Source: UBA9620 sp965220695 (GTDB taxonomy: Bacteria > Acidobacteriota > Vicinamibacteria > Vicinamibacterales > UBA8438). Taken from it: a stretch of 64,000 nucleotides of DNA. A program made the translations under genes and the position numbers. Numbering within the stretch: position 1 is the first letter of the stretch; the number at the start of each line of letters is the position of its first letter. Positions 17,222 through 26,668 of this stretch are shown here, piece after piece. The stretch lies in NCBI GenBank assembly GCA_965220695.1, contig OZ244838.1, positions 5,332,001 through 5,396,000 on the forward strand. The letters are read 5' to 3'. The notes beneath the pieces are model-generated. The model was not told where the DNA came from. It worked only from the letters and a program-made list of their open reading frames with translations, and ran no database searches.

Positions 17222-18712
17222 CTACTGCGTGAGCCACGCCTGCCGGCGCGGCCAGCGGGGTCCATCCTCGAAGAACCGTACGCCGCGGCCGATCCGGTCG
17301 TGATCCCCGAGCTCGTCGCGGGCGTCGTCGGCCAGGGCGGTCAGCCGCGCCACGATGTCCGGGTGGTCCGCCGCCACGTTGCGGCGCTCGCCGATGTCGG
17401 TCTCCAGGTTGTACAACTCCAGCCCGGTCACCGGTTCGAGCAGTTCGCCCAGGAACGCGCCGGTCTTCGACAGCAGCCACTCCGACTCGTTGCGCCCCGG
17501 GCGCGGGAACACCAGCTTCCAGGGGCCGCTGCGGACCGCGTCCAGGTGGGTTTCCCGGTAGTAGTAGAATGCCTCGTGCGGGCTCGCCGCGCCGGGCGCC
17601 CCGAGCATCAGCGGAGAGATGTCGCGGCCGTCGATCGTGCGGTCGGCCGGGAGCTCCGCCCCCGCCATGGCGATGAATGTGGGCAGCAGGTCCATGGTGG
17701 TGGCGATCTCCGCCGTTTCGGTATCGGCCGGAACCCGCCCCGGGCCCCACATGACGGTGGGCACGCGCAGCCCGCCTTCCCAGGTGGTCGCCTTGGCCCC
17801 CCGCAGCGGCCCGGCCGACCCGCTGTGCGCGGCGATGTCGGCGGTGTACTGCGGCAGCGAGTGGTTGCTCCACGGTCCGTTGTCGGAGGTGTAGACGACG
17901 ATGGTGTCGTCGTCGAGCCCCAGCTCCCGCAGCAGGTCGAGGATCTCGCCGGTGCTGGCGTCGAGTTCCTCGATGACGTCGCCGTACAGCCCGCGCGCGG
18001 ACCGGCCCCGGAACGGCTCGCTGGCGTCCAGCACGACATGCGGCATCGTGTGCGCCAGATACAGAAAGAACGGCTCGTCCTGGTGGTCGCGGATGAAGCG
18101 CAGCGCCTCGTCCGTGTAGCGGCGGGTCAGGTTGTGCAACGGCGCCGATTCCTCGATCCGTTCCTCATCGCGATAGACCCAGTGGACCTCGCCGCTGTCG
18201 TTGGCGCCGACGACCCCGAACCAGGAGTCGAAGCCGCGCCGCACCGGGTTGAGCTCGGGTCTGAACCCGCGCCGGCGCGCCGTGATGTCGGTCTTGCCGA
18301 CCATGCCGGTCGCGTAGCCCGCCTCCTGCAGCACGCGGGGCAGCAGGATCTCCTGCTCGTGGACGAACGGGAAGTAGTTCTTCTCGTTGCCGTACTCGCC
18401 GACCCGGATCGGGTAGCTGCCGGTCAGCAGCGCCGTGCGCGACGGGCCGCACACCGGCTGCGCATAGAAGCTCGTGAACCGCATGCCTTCCCGGGCCATG
18501 CGGTCGATGTGCGGTGTCTCGAAGTCGGTGGCTCCGAAGACGCCGAGATCGCCATAGCCCTGGTCGTCGGCGAACAGGAGCACGAAGTTCGGCCGCGCGG
18601 GAGTCGCCCGGTCGGCCTCCGGCAGAGTCCCGGTTGGCGGCGCGCCGCATCCGAACGCGCCGGCGGCGGCCAGCGCCGCGGTCACGAGAATGCGAATGGA
18701 TCGAGTCTGCAT
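17222..18712 (-). CDS. Sulfatase (arylsulfatase-type), probable lipoprotein
   Basis: A 496-residue protein. CGPSR at 88-92 is the C-x-P-x-R signature whose cysteine is converted to formylglycine in type I sulfatases. FADDQGYGDLG (47-57) supplies metal-binding aspartates, and GKTDI, HTMPH and TSDNGPW are further active-site elements. The N-terminus (MQTRSIRILV...GAFGC at 18-22) looks like a lipoprotein signal, placing the enzyme at the cell envelope. It should hydrolyse sulfate esters, perhaps from sulfated polysaccharides. The frame extends upstream to 18859 through palindromic repeats, so the ATG at 18712 before the signal peptide is chosen, although no ribosome binding site is apparent. Confidence 0.93.
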   Translation of the reverse strand: MQTRSIRILVTAALAAAGAFGCGAPPTGTLPEADRATPARPNFVLLFADDQGYGDLGVFGATDFETPHIDRMAREGMRFTSFYAQPVCGPSRTALLTGSYPIRVGEYGNEKNYFPFVHEQEILLPRVLQEAGYATGMVGKTDITARRRGFRPELNPVRRGFDSWFGVVGANDSGEVHWVYRDEERIEESAPLHNLTRRYTDEALRFIRDHQDEPFFLYLAHTMPHVVLDASEPFRGRSARGLYGDVIEELDASTGEILDLLRELGLDDDTIVVYTSDNGPWSNHSLPQYTADIAAHSGSAGPLRGAKATTWEGGLRVPTVMWGPGRVPADTETAEIATTMDLLPTFIAMAGAELPADRTIDGRDISPLMLGAPGAASPHEAFYYYRETHLDAVRSGPWKLVFPRPGRNESEWLLSKTGAFLGELLEPVTGLELYNLETDIGERRNVAADHPDIVARLTALADDARDELGDHDRIGRGVRFFEDGPRWPRRQAWLTQ

Positions 18713-18733
18713 GGTGATGTGTGGAAAGTCTAA

Positions 18734-18846
18734 CAGCCCATGGCGAAACCCCGCGTTGCACCGAGATCGGAGATGCGCCCGCGTAGGGGCAACCCTTGTG
18801 GTTGCCCTGATGATTCCGTAGGGGCAACCCTTGTGGTTGCCCTGTT
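18734..18846. repeat. Partial inverted-repeat element with two GGGCAACC palindromes
   Basis: AGCCCATGGCGAAACCCCGC matches one end of the element family. It is followed by two copies of the palindromic unit GGGCAACCCTTGTGGTTGCC, at about 18786 and 18823. It lies between the divergent sulfatase and GMC subunit genes. Confidence 0.7.
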
Positions 18847-18924
18847 CGTCAGCTGCCAACCTGATCTTTCCTGCTTTCCAGTCGGGGTAGAATCGCCCGA
18901 GACCTTCTGTTCGGGAGCGAGACC

Positions 18925-19527
18925 ATGTCCACGACTCCGACCATTCCCCGCCGGCGGGCGCTGCAGATTCTCGGGGCTGCGACCGTGGCCCCGGCCGTGG
19001 CGGAGGGCGCCTGGATGTTCCATCCGCTGGTGCCGCCGCAGGAGGGGGGCGGCGCCTGGCGGCCCCGCTACTTCACGGCCGACGAGAGCGCGACGATCGA
19101 GACGCTCGCCGAGCTGATCATCCCGGAGACCGACACCCCGGGCGCGCGCGCCGCGAACGTCCACCAGTACATCGACTGGCGGGTCAGCGAGGCGGCGCAG
19201 AATGCCGGCGGCCGGCTCCCGGCGCTCATGCGCGACGGGCTCTCCTGGCTCGATGGCCGCGCGGAGACGCTGCACGGCCGCCGCTTCGTCGAGGCGGACG
19301 CCGGTCAGCAAACGGACCTGCTCACGCGGCTGGCGGCCGATCCGCCACAGGAGGCGGCGGCCGGCGTCGAGTTCTTCCGCCAGGTGCGCCGGCTCACGAT
19401 CACGGGCTACTACCGCTCGGAGGCCTGCATGCGCGAGGAGCTCGGTTATGACGGCAAGCGGTTCCTGACCCGGTTCGACGGGTGCACGCACGACCACCAC
19501 CTGAGCTGGACGCCGGACACGGCGTGA
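18925..19527 (+). CDS. Gluconate 2-dehydrogenase subunit 3-like, Tat-exported
   Basis: A 200-residue protein. The N-terminus IPRRRALQILGAA is a twin-arginine-type signal. The body (FTADESATIETLAELIIPETDTPGA, then FFRQVRRLTITGYYRSE) matches the small subunit 3 family of membrane-bound gluconate-type dehydrogenases. This subunit accompanies the GMC flavoprotein encoded immediately downstream and is thought to help its export and maturation. A TAGAAT sequence at 18888-18893 could be the -10 element. Confidence 0.9.
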   Translation: MSTTPTIPRRRALQILGAATVAPAVAEGAWMFHPLVPPQEGGGAWRPRYFTADESATIETLAELIIPETDTPGARAANVHQYIDWRVSEAAQNAGGRLPALMRDGLSWLDGRAETLHGRRFVEADAGQQTDLLTRLAADPPQEAAAGVEFFRQVRRLTITGYYRSEACMREELGYDGKRFLTRFDGCTHDHHLSWTPDTA

Positions 19528-19532
19528 CCTTC

Positions 19533-21185
<1,653 letters not shown>

Positions 21186-21207
21186 CGAGATTCCCCGGGT
21201 TGATCAA

Positions 21208-21312
21208 GATTGCCCGGTCGACGTAGTGGCAACCCTTGGCGTTGCCCGGTCGACGTAGGGGCAACGCTTGGTGTTGCCCGGTCCACGTAGGGGCAACCCT
21301 TGTGGTTGCCCG
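21208..21312. repeat. Three palindromic GGGCAACC repeats
   Basis: Three tandem units of about 36 bases, each with a CGACGTAG- or CCACGTAG-type lead followed by GGCAACCCTTG..GTTGCCCGG. The space between the convergent GMC and DUF4301 genes is almost entirely this repeat, a position where hairpins could act in termination. Confidence 0.7.
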
Positions 21313-21320
21313 GCCGCGCC

Positions 21321-22922
21321 TCAGCCCCGACCGGTCGGGCCGGGCTGATGTTCCGGGCGCAGCAGATCGTTCACGGTCTTGACCGGGGTGAACGTCTCGG
21401 CGGGCACCTCGACGAAGAGACTGATCCAGCGCGCCATCCCGCCGTTCCAGAGCCCGGGGTGCTCCAGCGCCTGCACCGGCCGCCCGCCGATCGATTTTTG
21501 CGATATGAAGACCGCGTCCGGGTCCGTGTAGCGGGTCAGGTCGAACGGTGCACCCCGCCAGTCGCGCACGCCGCAGACCAGGTCGACCGGATTGAAGTGC
21601 GTGGCGGCGTCGAAGATTCTGCACTGGTCCGCGGAGTCGTGGTCGACCTGCGCCGACTCGACGATCTGCTTCGTGAGCGCCCCGTCGCTCTCGGCGACCC
21701 AGTACGGCCCGCCGCCCGGTTCGCCCGTGTTGCGGACCATGCCGCAGACCCGGATCGGACGGTCGAGCTGCTCGATCGCGAACGCCCGGCGCCGGCTGGG
21801 TGAGGCCTGCGCCACGTCCGGCGCCGGTCTGACCCCGCAGGCGTCCAGAAACGCCAGAGCGGCGCCGACGTTCGCGTCGCTGGCCCCGGCCGCGTGCAGC
21901 GCCCGCAGGTGGGCGTGCGCCTGCTGCTGGGTTGTCACCAGGCAGCCGCCGAGCACCCCTTTCCAGCGCATCGGCCCGCCGCTCAGACGGTCGGGGGCGA
22001 CGTTGTCGATGTTCTTGACGAAGACCACGTCCCCGCGCAGGTCGTTCAGGTTGGCCAGCAGCGCGCCGTGACCGCCGGGGCGGAACACCAGGCGCCCGTC
22101 CGCGTCCCGGATCGGGACGCCGGCGCGGTCGACCGCCACGGTGTCGGTGTCCGCCCGCTGCGTCGAGAAGGTGGTCTCGAAGCGGGCATCGAGGTCCGCT
22201 TCGTACCGCGTGCGCAGCACGTCGAACCGGGACACGAATTCCGGCAGGTGATCGGCCGAGACCGTGAGGTGCAGGCGGCAGACGCCGGCGGCGTCGCGGG
22301 TGCAGGCGGCCGCTTCTGCGAGCTGCTCCTCGAACGGGGTCCGGACCACATCGCCGGTCCGGTGAAAGTCGAGCAGACCCTTTGGCCGCGCCGCGTAGCC
22401 GAGGCCCGGTTCATCGAGCAGGCAGGCGACGACCCTGTCGTAGGTGCCGCCGGCGCACTCGGCCTCGGCATCCAGACCGGCGGCCGCCATGGCGCGCGCC
22501 AGGGCCGGGAAGAAGGCGAACCGATGCAGCCCGTTCACGAACTCGAAGGCGGCGCGTGCGTCGCCGTCGCCCGGAGCGGCCGCGCGCGACAGCGCCGTCC
22601 GGGTCAGCGCCGGCAGCCGCGCCCGCACGCTCAGCAACGCCTTGAACATCCGGGTGGCGGCGCCGGAGGCCGGCACGAACTTCATGCAGCGCCCCGCGCT
22701 TTGGGCGTCCGCGTGCGCCAGGCAATAGCGTTCCGCCCGGGCGGCATCGATGCGGATGATGCCGTCATCAAGGCGGCACGGGCGGGCGAGCGCAACCGCC
22801 GGCGGCGGGTCGCTGAAGAGACGCAGTTGGCGGGTCAGCGCCGCGTCGCCGATGCCGCGGCGTTCGAGGTCGGCGCGATCGGCCGGCCGCAGCATCCCTG
22901 GTTCCGGCGGCAAGGACGGCAT
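21321..22922 (-). CDS. DUF4301 family protein
   Basis: A 533-residue cytoplasmic protein. The signature MKFVPASGAATRMFK, preceded by a region starting LFSDPPP and RPCRLDDGI, matches DUF4301, a family of about 500 residues best known in Bacteroidota and with a nucleotidyltransferase-like look. FVKNIDNVAPDR and RPGGHGALLANLNDL are further conserved blocks. The function is not established; a sugar-phosphate nucleotidyltransferase is only a guess. Its upstream boundary runs into the 60-bp tandem array. Confidence 0.85.
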   Translation of the reverse strand: MPSLPPEPGMLRPADRADLERRGIGDAALTRQLRLFSDPPPAVALARPCRLDDGIIRIDAARAERYCLAHADAQSAGRCMKFVPASGAATRMFKALLSVRARLPALTRTALSRAAAPGDGDARAAFEFVNGLHRFAFFPALARAMAAAGLDAEAECAGGTYDRVVACLLDEPGLGYAARPKGLLDFHRTGDVVRTPFEEQLAEAAACTRDAAGVCRLHLTVSADHLPEFVSRFDVLRTRYEADLDARFETTFSTQRADTDTVAVDRAGVPIRDADGRLVFRPGGHGALLANLNDLRGDVVFVKNIDNVAPDRLSGGPMRWKGVLGGCLVTTQQQAHAHLRALHAAGASDANVGAALAFLDACGVRPAPDVAQASPSRRRAFAIEQLDRPIRVCGMVRNTGEPGGGPYWVAESDGALTKQIVESAQVDHDSADQCRIFDAATHFNPVDLVCGVRDWRGAPFDLTRYTDPDAVFISQKSIGGRPVQALEHPGLWNGGMARWISLFVEVPAETFTPVKTVNDLLRPEHQPGPTGRG

Positions 22923-23213
22923 CGGGGGATTCTACAGGCTGCGCGCCGCCACGGCCGGGGCCTGGCAGCCCGCGGTGAAACCGCGCGAATGCCGCGGGGC
23001 CTTCACCACGGGCTCCTGGGCCGCGTGATACTGACTCGGGGGATTCCACACGCTGAGAGCCGCAACGGCCGTGGCCGATGCCGCGTGATATTGAATCGGG
23101 GGATTCCACACGCTGAGAGCCGCAACGGCCAGGGTAGATGCCGCGTGAACTGAATCGAGGGATTCCACACGCTGAGAGCCGCAACGGCCACGGCCGATGC
23201 CGCGTGATACAGA
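22923..23213. repeat. 60-bp tandem repeat array
   Basis: Units of 59-60 bases beginning GGATTCCACACGCTGAGAGC and ending in GCCGCGTGATA...GAATCGGG. Three good copies lie at 23041-23208, and one diverged copy at 22923-23040 is interrupted by a 49-bp element. Each junction carries the small palindrome GAATCGGGGGATTC. The array fills the space between the divergent DUF4301 and CoA-transferase genes. Confidence 0.8.
22966..23014. mobile_element. Minimal 49-bp inverted-repeat element
   Basis: CAGCCCGCGGTGAA...TTCACCACGGGCT is a near-perfect hairpin made only of the two ends of the element family. It is flanked by CCTGG on both sides (22961-22965 and 23015-23019). Removing the element plus one CCTGG restores a diverged tandem unit of exactly the expected length, so this is an insertion with a 5-bp target duplication. 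Confidence 0.72.
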
Positions 23214-23218
23214 TAGTG

Positions 23219-24427
23219 ATGATGTCAGACCAGTCTGCCCGCCCCGCCCCGCTCGACGGCATCCGCGTCATCGACCTCAGCCGCGTCGTGTCCGGGCCGT
23301 TCTGCACCCAGAGCCTCGGCGACATGGGCGCCGACGTCATCAAGATCGAGGAGCCCGGCCGGGGAGACGAGTCGCGCGCGTTCGGCCCGCCGTTTCTCGG
23401 CGGCGAGGCGCCGTACTACCTGTCGGTCAACCGCGGCAAGCGCAGTTGCACCCTCAACCTGAAGTGCGACAAGGGCAAAGCCGTGCTGTGGCGGCTGCTC
23501 GACGGCGCCGACGTCCTGGTCGAGAACTTCCGGCCGGGCGCCATGGCGCGGCTCGGGCTCGACTACGAGACGGTGGCGGCGCGGTATCCGCGTCTCGTCT
23601 ACTGCTCGATCTCGGGCTTCGGGGGCAGCGGCCCCGATGCCGGACGACCCGGCTACGACCTCATCGTGCAGGGCGAGTCCGGGCTGATGGACCTGACCGG
23701 CGACGCCGGCGGTCCGCCCACGCGCATCGGCACCGCGATCACCGATCTCACCGCCGCGACGATGGCGGCGCAGGGGATCATCCTGGCGCTCTACGCGCGG
23801 CACGCGACCGGCCGCGGTCAGCAGGTCAAGATCGCGTTGCTCGACGCCGCGGCGTCGCTGCTCACCTACAATGCCGGCAACTACTTCGCCTCGGGCGAGA
23901 GCCCCTCGCGGCGCGGCAACGACCATCCCTCGGTCGCGCCGTATCAGACCCTGCGGGCGAAGGACGGCTGGATGAACCTCGCCATCGCGAACGACTCGCT
24001 GTGGCGCCGCTATTGCGACGCCATCGCGCGACCCGACCTGCGGGACGACCCGCGGTTCGCCACCGCGCCCGAGCGTGTCCGGCACCGGGAGGCGCTGATG
24101 CCGATCGTGGTGGAGCTGACGGCGGCGCGCACCGTCAATGAGTGGATGGACCTGCTCGGTCCCGCCGGTGTGCCGTGCGGCCGCATCCGCACCGTGGAGG
24201 AGGTGTGCACGAACCCGCAGCTCGTCGAGCGCGGCAAGGTGGTGGATCGGCCGCATCCGACCGCGGGGACGGTGCGCATGATTGGGATTCCGATCGAGCT
24301 GAGCGATACGCCGGGGCGCATCGAGACGGCGCCGCCGCTGCTCGGCGAGCACACCGGCGACGTGTTGCGCGAGGTGGGTTGCACGGAGGACCAGATTCGC
24401 ACGTATCGCGCGGAAGGCGTCGTGTAG
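23219..24427 (+). CDS. Class III (CaiB/BaiF-type) CoA-transferase
   Basis: A 402-residue cytoplasmic enzyme. GIRVIDLSRVVSGPFCTQ, LGDMGADVIKIEEPGRGD and VNRGKRS are the conserved N-terminal blocks of the family. The aspartate in IGTAITDLTAA is in the position of the catalytic residue that forms the acyl-CoA anhydride. It should move CoA between carboxylic acids, for example in carnitine, oxalate or aromatic-acid metabolism; neighbours give no clue to the substrate. Two ATGs (23219 and 23222) lie at the start; the longer frame from 23138 is repeat DNA. Confidence 0.93.
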   Translation: MMSDQSARPAPLDGIRVIDLSRVVSGPFCTQSLGDMGADVIKIEEPGRGDESRAFGPPFLGGEAPYYLSVNRGKRSCTLNLKCDKGKAVLWRLLDGADVLVENFRPGAMARLGLDYETVAARYPRLVYCSISGFGGSGPDAGRPGYDLIVQGESGLMDLTGDAGGPPTRIGTAITDLTAATMAAQGIILALYARHATGRGQQVKIALLDAAASLLTYNAGNYFASGESPSRRGNDHPSVAPYQTLRAKDGWMNLAIANDSLWRRYCDAIARPDLRDDPRFATAPERVRHREALMPIVVELTAARTVNEWMDLLGPAGVPCGRIRTVEEVCTNPQLVERGKVVDRPHPTAGTVRMIGIPIELSDTPGRIETAPPLLGEHTGDVLREVGCTEDQIRTYRAEGVV

Positions 24428-24445
24428 CCGAGCATCCGGCATGGA

Positions 24446-24719
24446 GCCGGTTCGCCATCCCGGCCGGCGGTATACTTTTGGACATGGTGGTCCGTGCCGG
24501 CACCGCGCTCGATCGCCTGTCCGGCGAGCCCGATCCGCAACACCGGCGCTCGCTCGCCCTGGGGTTGTTGACCCGGCGTGACGCCGGTTCGCCTTTCTGG
24601 CCGGCGATATACTTTTGGACATGGCGGCTCCTGCTGGCACCGCGTTCGATCGCCTGTCCGGCGAGCCCGATCCGCAACGCCGGCGCCTGCTCGCCCTGGG
24701 GTTGTTGACCCAACGGCTC
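24446..24719. repeat. 137-bp tandem duplication of a promoter and gene start
   Basis: 24446-24582 and 24583-24719 are two copies of one 137-bp unit with about 85-90% identity by eye. Each contains GCCGGTTCGCC, a TATACT box, TTTTGGACATGG and about 30 codons of the nucleotidyltransferase gene (CTGTCCGGCGAGCCCGATCC in both). The first copy is a decapitated start that runs out of frame; the second belongs to the live gene. Confidence 0.82.
24608..24620 (+). promoter_or_regulatory. -10 box of a leaderless promoter
   Basis: TATACT at 24608-24613 ends 7 bases before ATG 24621, so transcription would start at or next to the start codon. The same box and spacing occur in the duplicated copy (TATACT at 24471-24476, ATG at 24484). 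No ribosome binding site is present in either copy, consistent with a leaderless messenger. Confidence 0.5.
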
Positions 24720-25190
24720 GCCACGGACGGCATAGAGCCGATACTCGTCGGCGGCGGTGCGCTCGAGTTCTACACCGCGGGAGGATACGCCACGAAGGAC
24801 ATGGACCTGGCGCTTCCGGCGGCGCCGGAGGTGAACGCCGCGTTCGCCGAGTTGGGGTTCGCGAAGGAGGGCCGGTACTGGGTATACGAGGACCTGGATC
24901 TGCTCTTCGAAGCGCCGGCGCCCGCCGGGCTGCCGGGAGAGGATGCGCCGAGAACCGAAATCGACATCGATGGGCTCCGCGTCGTCATCATCGGCGTCGA
25001 GGACCTTTTGCTTGACCGCCTGCGCGCCTGGGTGCATTGGCGCAGCGAGGAAGACGGGCGCTGGACGCGGCGTCTCGCGCTGCTCTACGCCGACCGGATC
25101 GACTGGCGGTACGTGCGGGAGCGGACGAACGCCGTTCCGGAGGAGGCGCGCGGGGTGGAGGCGCTTGAGCGGGAAGCAGGTGAGCGGTGA
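24621..25190 (+). CDS. Nucleotidyltransferase-fold protein (DUF6036/AbiEii-like)
   Basis: A 189-residue protein. ILVGGGALEFYT (41-52) followed by KDMDL (D60, D62) is the GG...DxD core of the nucleotidyltransferase fold, and TEIDIDGLRV can supply the third acidic residue. The set resembles small stand-alone nucleotidyltransferases (DUF6036, or AbiEii-like toxins) often found in two-gene toxin-antitoxin-like modules. It overlaps the next small gene by 4 bases (GTGA), implying coupled translation. Its 5' end and promoter are duplicated upstream. The substrate (tRNA, protein or nucleotide) cannot be told. Confidence 0.72.
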   Translation: MAAPAGTAFDRLSGEPDPQRRRLLALGLLTQRLATDGIEPILVGGGALEFYTAGGYATKDMDLALPAAPEVNAAFAELGFAKEGRYWVYEDLDLLFEAPAPAGLPGEDAPRTEIDIDGLRVVIIGVEDLLLDRLRAWVHWRSEEDGRWTRRLALLYADRIDWRYVRERTNAVPEEARGVEALEREAGER

Positions 25191-25387
25191 TCGAGTACGA
25201 CGAGTTCCAGCGTGACGTGCGGCGGCGCAAGCGGGAGCGCTGGACGAAGATTCTCGGTGGCGAACCGCCGGGCCGGGCGGCCGGCCGGCGCCCGCGCGAC
25301 CCGGAGCAGGAGCGCATGTTGCTGCGGCTCGACCGAGTCCGGCTCGCGCGGCGCGACGGCGGACAGACGGAACGGAGGAACGGATGA
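25187..25387 (+). CDS. Small basic protein, partner of the nucleotidyltransferase
   Basis: A 66-residue, strongly charged protein (MIEYDEFQRDVRRRKRERWT...) with about 20 arginine or lysine residues and no recognised domain. GTG 25187 overlaps the nucleotidyltransferase stop (GTGA), and its own TGA overlaps the ATG of the next gene (ATGA). This tight coupling on both sides argues that it is translated. An antitoxin or nucleic-acid-binding partner is inference. Confidence 0.6.
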   Translation: MIEYDEFQRDVRRRKRERWTKILGGEPPGRAAGRRPRDPEQERMLLRLDRVRLARRDGGQTERRNG

Positions 25388-26403
25388 TTCGAAAAATCCC
25401 GGTTGTGGTCCTGGCGTTGCTCGTCCTGGGCGTCACCGGCGCGAGCGCGCAGACCTTCGAGCCCCCGCGCCTGCCCGACGGCAAACCTGACCTGCAGGGC
25501 GTCTGGGACTTCCGCACGCTGACGCCGCTCCAACGTCCCGAGAGCCGCGGCGACCAGGCGGTGCTGACGGCGGAAGAGGTGGCCGAGCTCGACTCGCAGT
25601 CCGCGGCCCGTGAGGCCGCCGCATTCGCCCCCAGCGAGGTGCGGGACGAACCGCTGCCGGTGGGCGGCAACGTCGGCGCCTACAACAGCTACTGGGTCGA
25701 CCAGGGCGCGTCGGTGGTGGACGGCCATCGGACGTCGCTCATCGTCGACCCGCCCGATGGACGTCTACCTGCGCTGCAGCCCGGCATCGAGATGGCGACC
25801 CTCTCGCTCGGCGAAGACCTGCCAGGCACCCGTCCGGTGCGGGTCAGAGCCGCCGGTATCGGCGCCGACAGTTGGGAGGATCGCGGGTTGGCCGAGCGCT
25901 GCCTGCTGGGATTCAATTCCGGTCCGCCGATCGTGCCGGCCGGCTACAACCAGAACATCCAGATCTTCCAGACGGCCGACCATGTGGTCATCCTGCACGA
26001 GATGGTGCACGACGCGCGCATCGTGCCGCTCGATGGTCGCGGGCATCTGCCCGCCGGCGTGAGGCAGTGGATGGGCGACTCGCGCGGCCATTGGGACGGT
26101 GACACCCTGGTGGTCGAGTCACGGAATTTCTCCGCCAAGACCGCCAGCTTCAACCCATCGGTGGCACAGGCGGCTGGCAGCGGCGAGACGCTGCAGTTGA
26201 CCGAACGGTTCAGCCGGACGGGTGACGACACCCTGCTCTACGAGTACACCGTCAACGATCCGGCGACCTTCACACGGCCGTTCACGGCGGCGTTGTCGAT
26301 GAAACGCGGAGTCGGGATGTTCGAGTACGCCTGCCACGAAGGGAACTACGGGTTGCCCAACATGCTCGCCGGCGCGCGGGTTGCGGAGCGGTCCGGGCCG
26401 TAG
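25384..26403 (+). CDS. Secreted 'GKPDLQGVWD' family protein, copy 3
   Basis: A 339-residue exported protein with a signal peptide (MIRKIPVVVLALLVLG...ASAQ) and the family hallmarks PDGKPDLQGVWDFRTLTP, GHWDGDTLVVESRNF and EYACHEGNY. It is a distant paralogue of the two genes at 14732-17131. Unlike them it is coupled by ATGA overlap to the small basic protein and nucleotidyltransferase upstream, an odd combination of a cytoplasmic pair with a secreted protein. The C-terminus ends shortly after ARVAERSGP, a little shorter than in the paralogues. Confidence 0.82.
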   Translation: MIRKIPVVVLALLVLGVTGASAQTFEPPRLPDGKPDLQGVWDFRTLTPLQRPESRGDQAVLTAEEVAELDSQSAAREAAAFAPSEVRDEPLPVGGNVGAYNSYWVDQGASVVDGHRTSLIVDPPDGRLPALQPGIEMATLSLGEDLPGTRPVRVRAAGIGADSWEDRGLAERCLLGFNSGPPIVPAGYNQNIQIFQTADHVVILHEMVHDARIVPLDGRGHLPAGVRQWMGDSRGHWDGDTLVVESRNFSAKTASFNPSVAQAAGSGETLQLTERFSRTGDDTLLYEYTVNDPATFTRPFTAALSMKRGVGMFEYACHEGNYGLPNMLAGARVAERSGP

Positions 26404-26440
26404 TCGGCCTGGCTGGCCGCGGTCGAGCCGCGCGCCGGCG

Positions 26441-26668
26441 AGGAGCCCGTGGCAAAAGCCCCGCTGCATTCGAGCGGCGATGCGGTCGCAAATTTCCCAA
26501 TTTGCTCCCTGTCCCGCCTGTCTGCGTAGAAGCGTGCGGATCGGCGTTGAAGGCCGCCGATCCGCTGGTTCGTCGGTTGCATATACCCAATATGCGCCCT
26601 CCTCACGCCTTGTCAGGCGGGCGCCTCGCCGCTCTCGGTGCCACGCGCGGTTTCACCGCGGGCTCCTA
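26441..26668. mobile_element. Inverted-repeat element, copy B (composite)
   Basis: Bounded by AGGAGCCCGTGGCAAAAGCC on the left and the complement of TAGGAGCCCGCGGTGAAA on the right. It carries two internal hairpins with CCC loops, GCAAATTTCCCAATTTGC and GCATATACCCAATATGC, as if two elements had fused. The right end begins with the stop codon of the transglutaminase gene. Confidence 0.7.
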
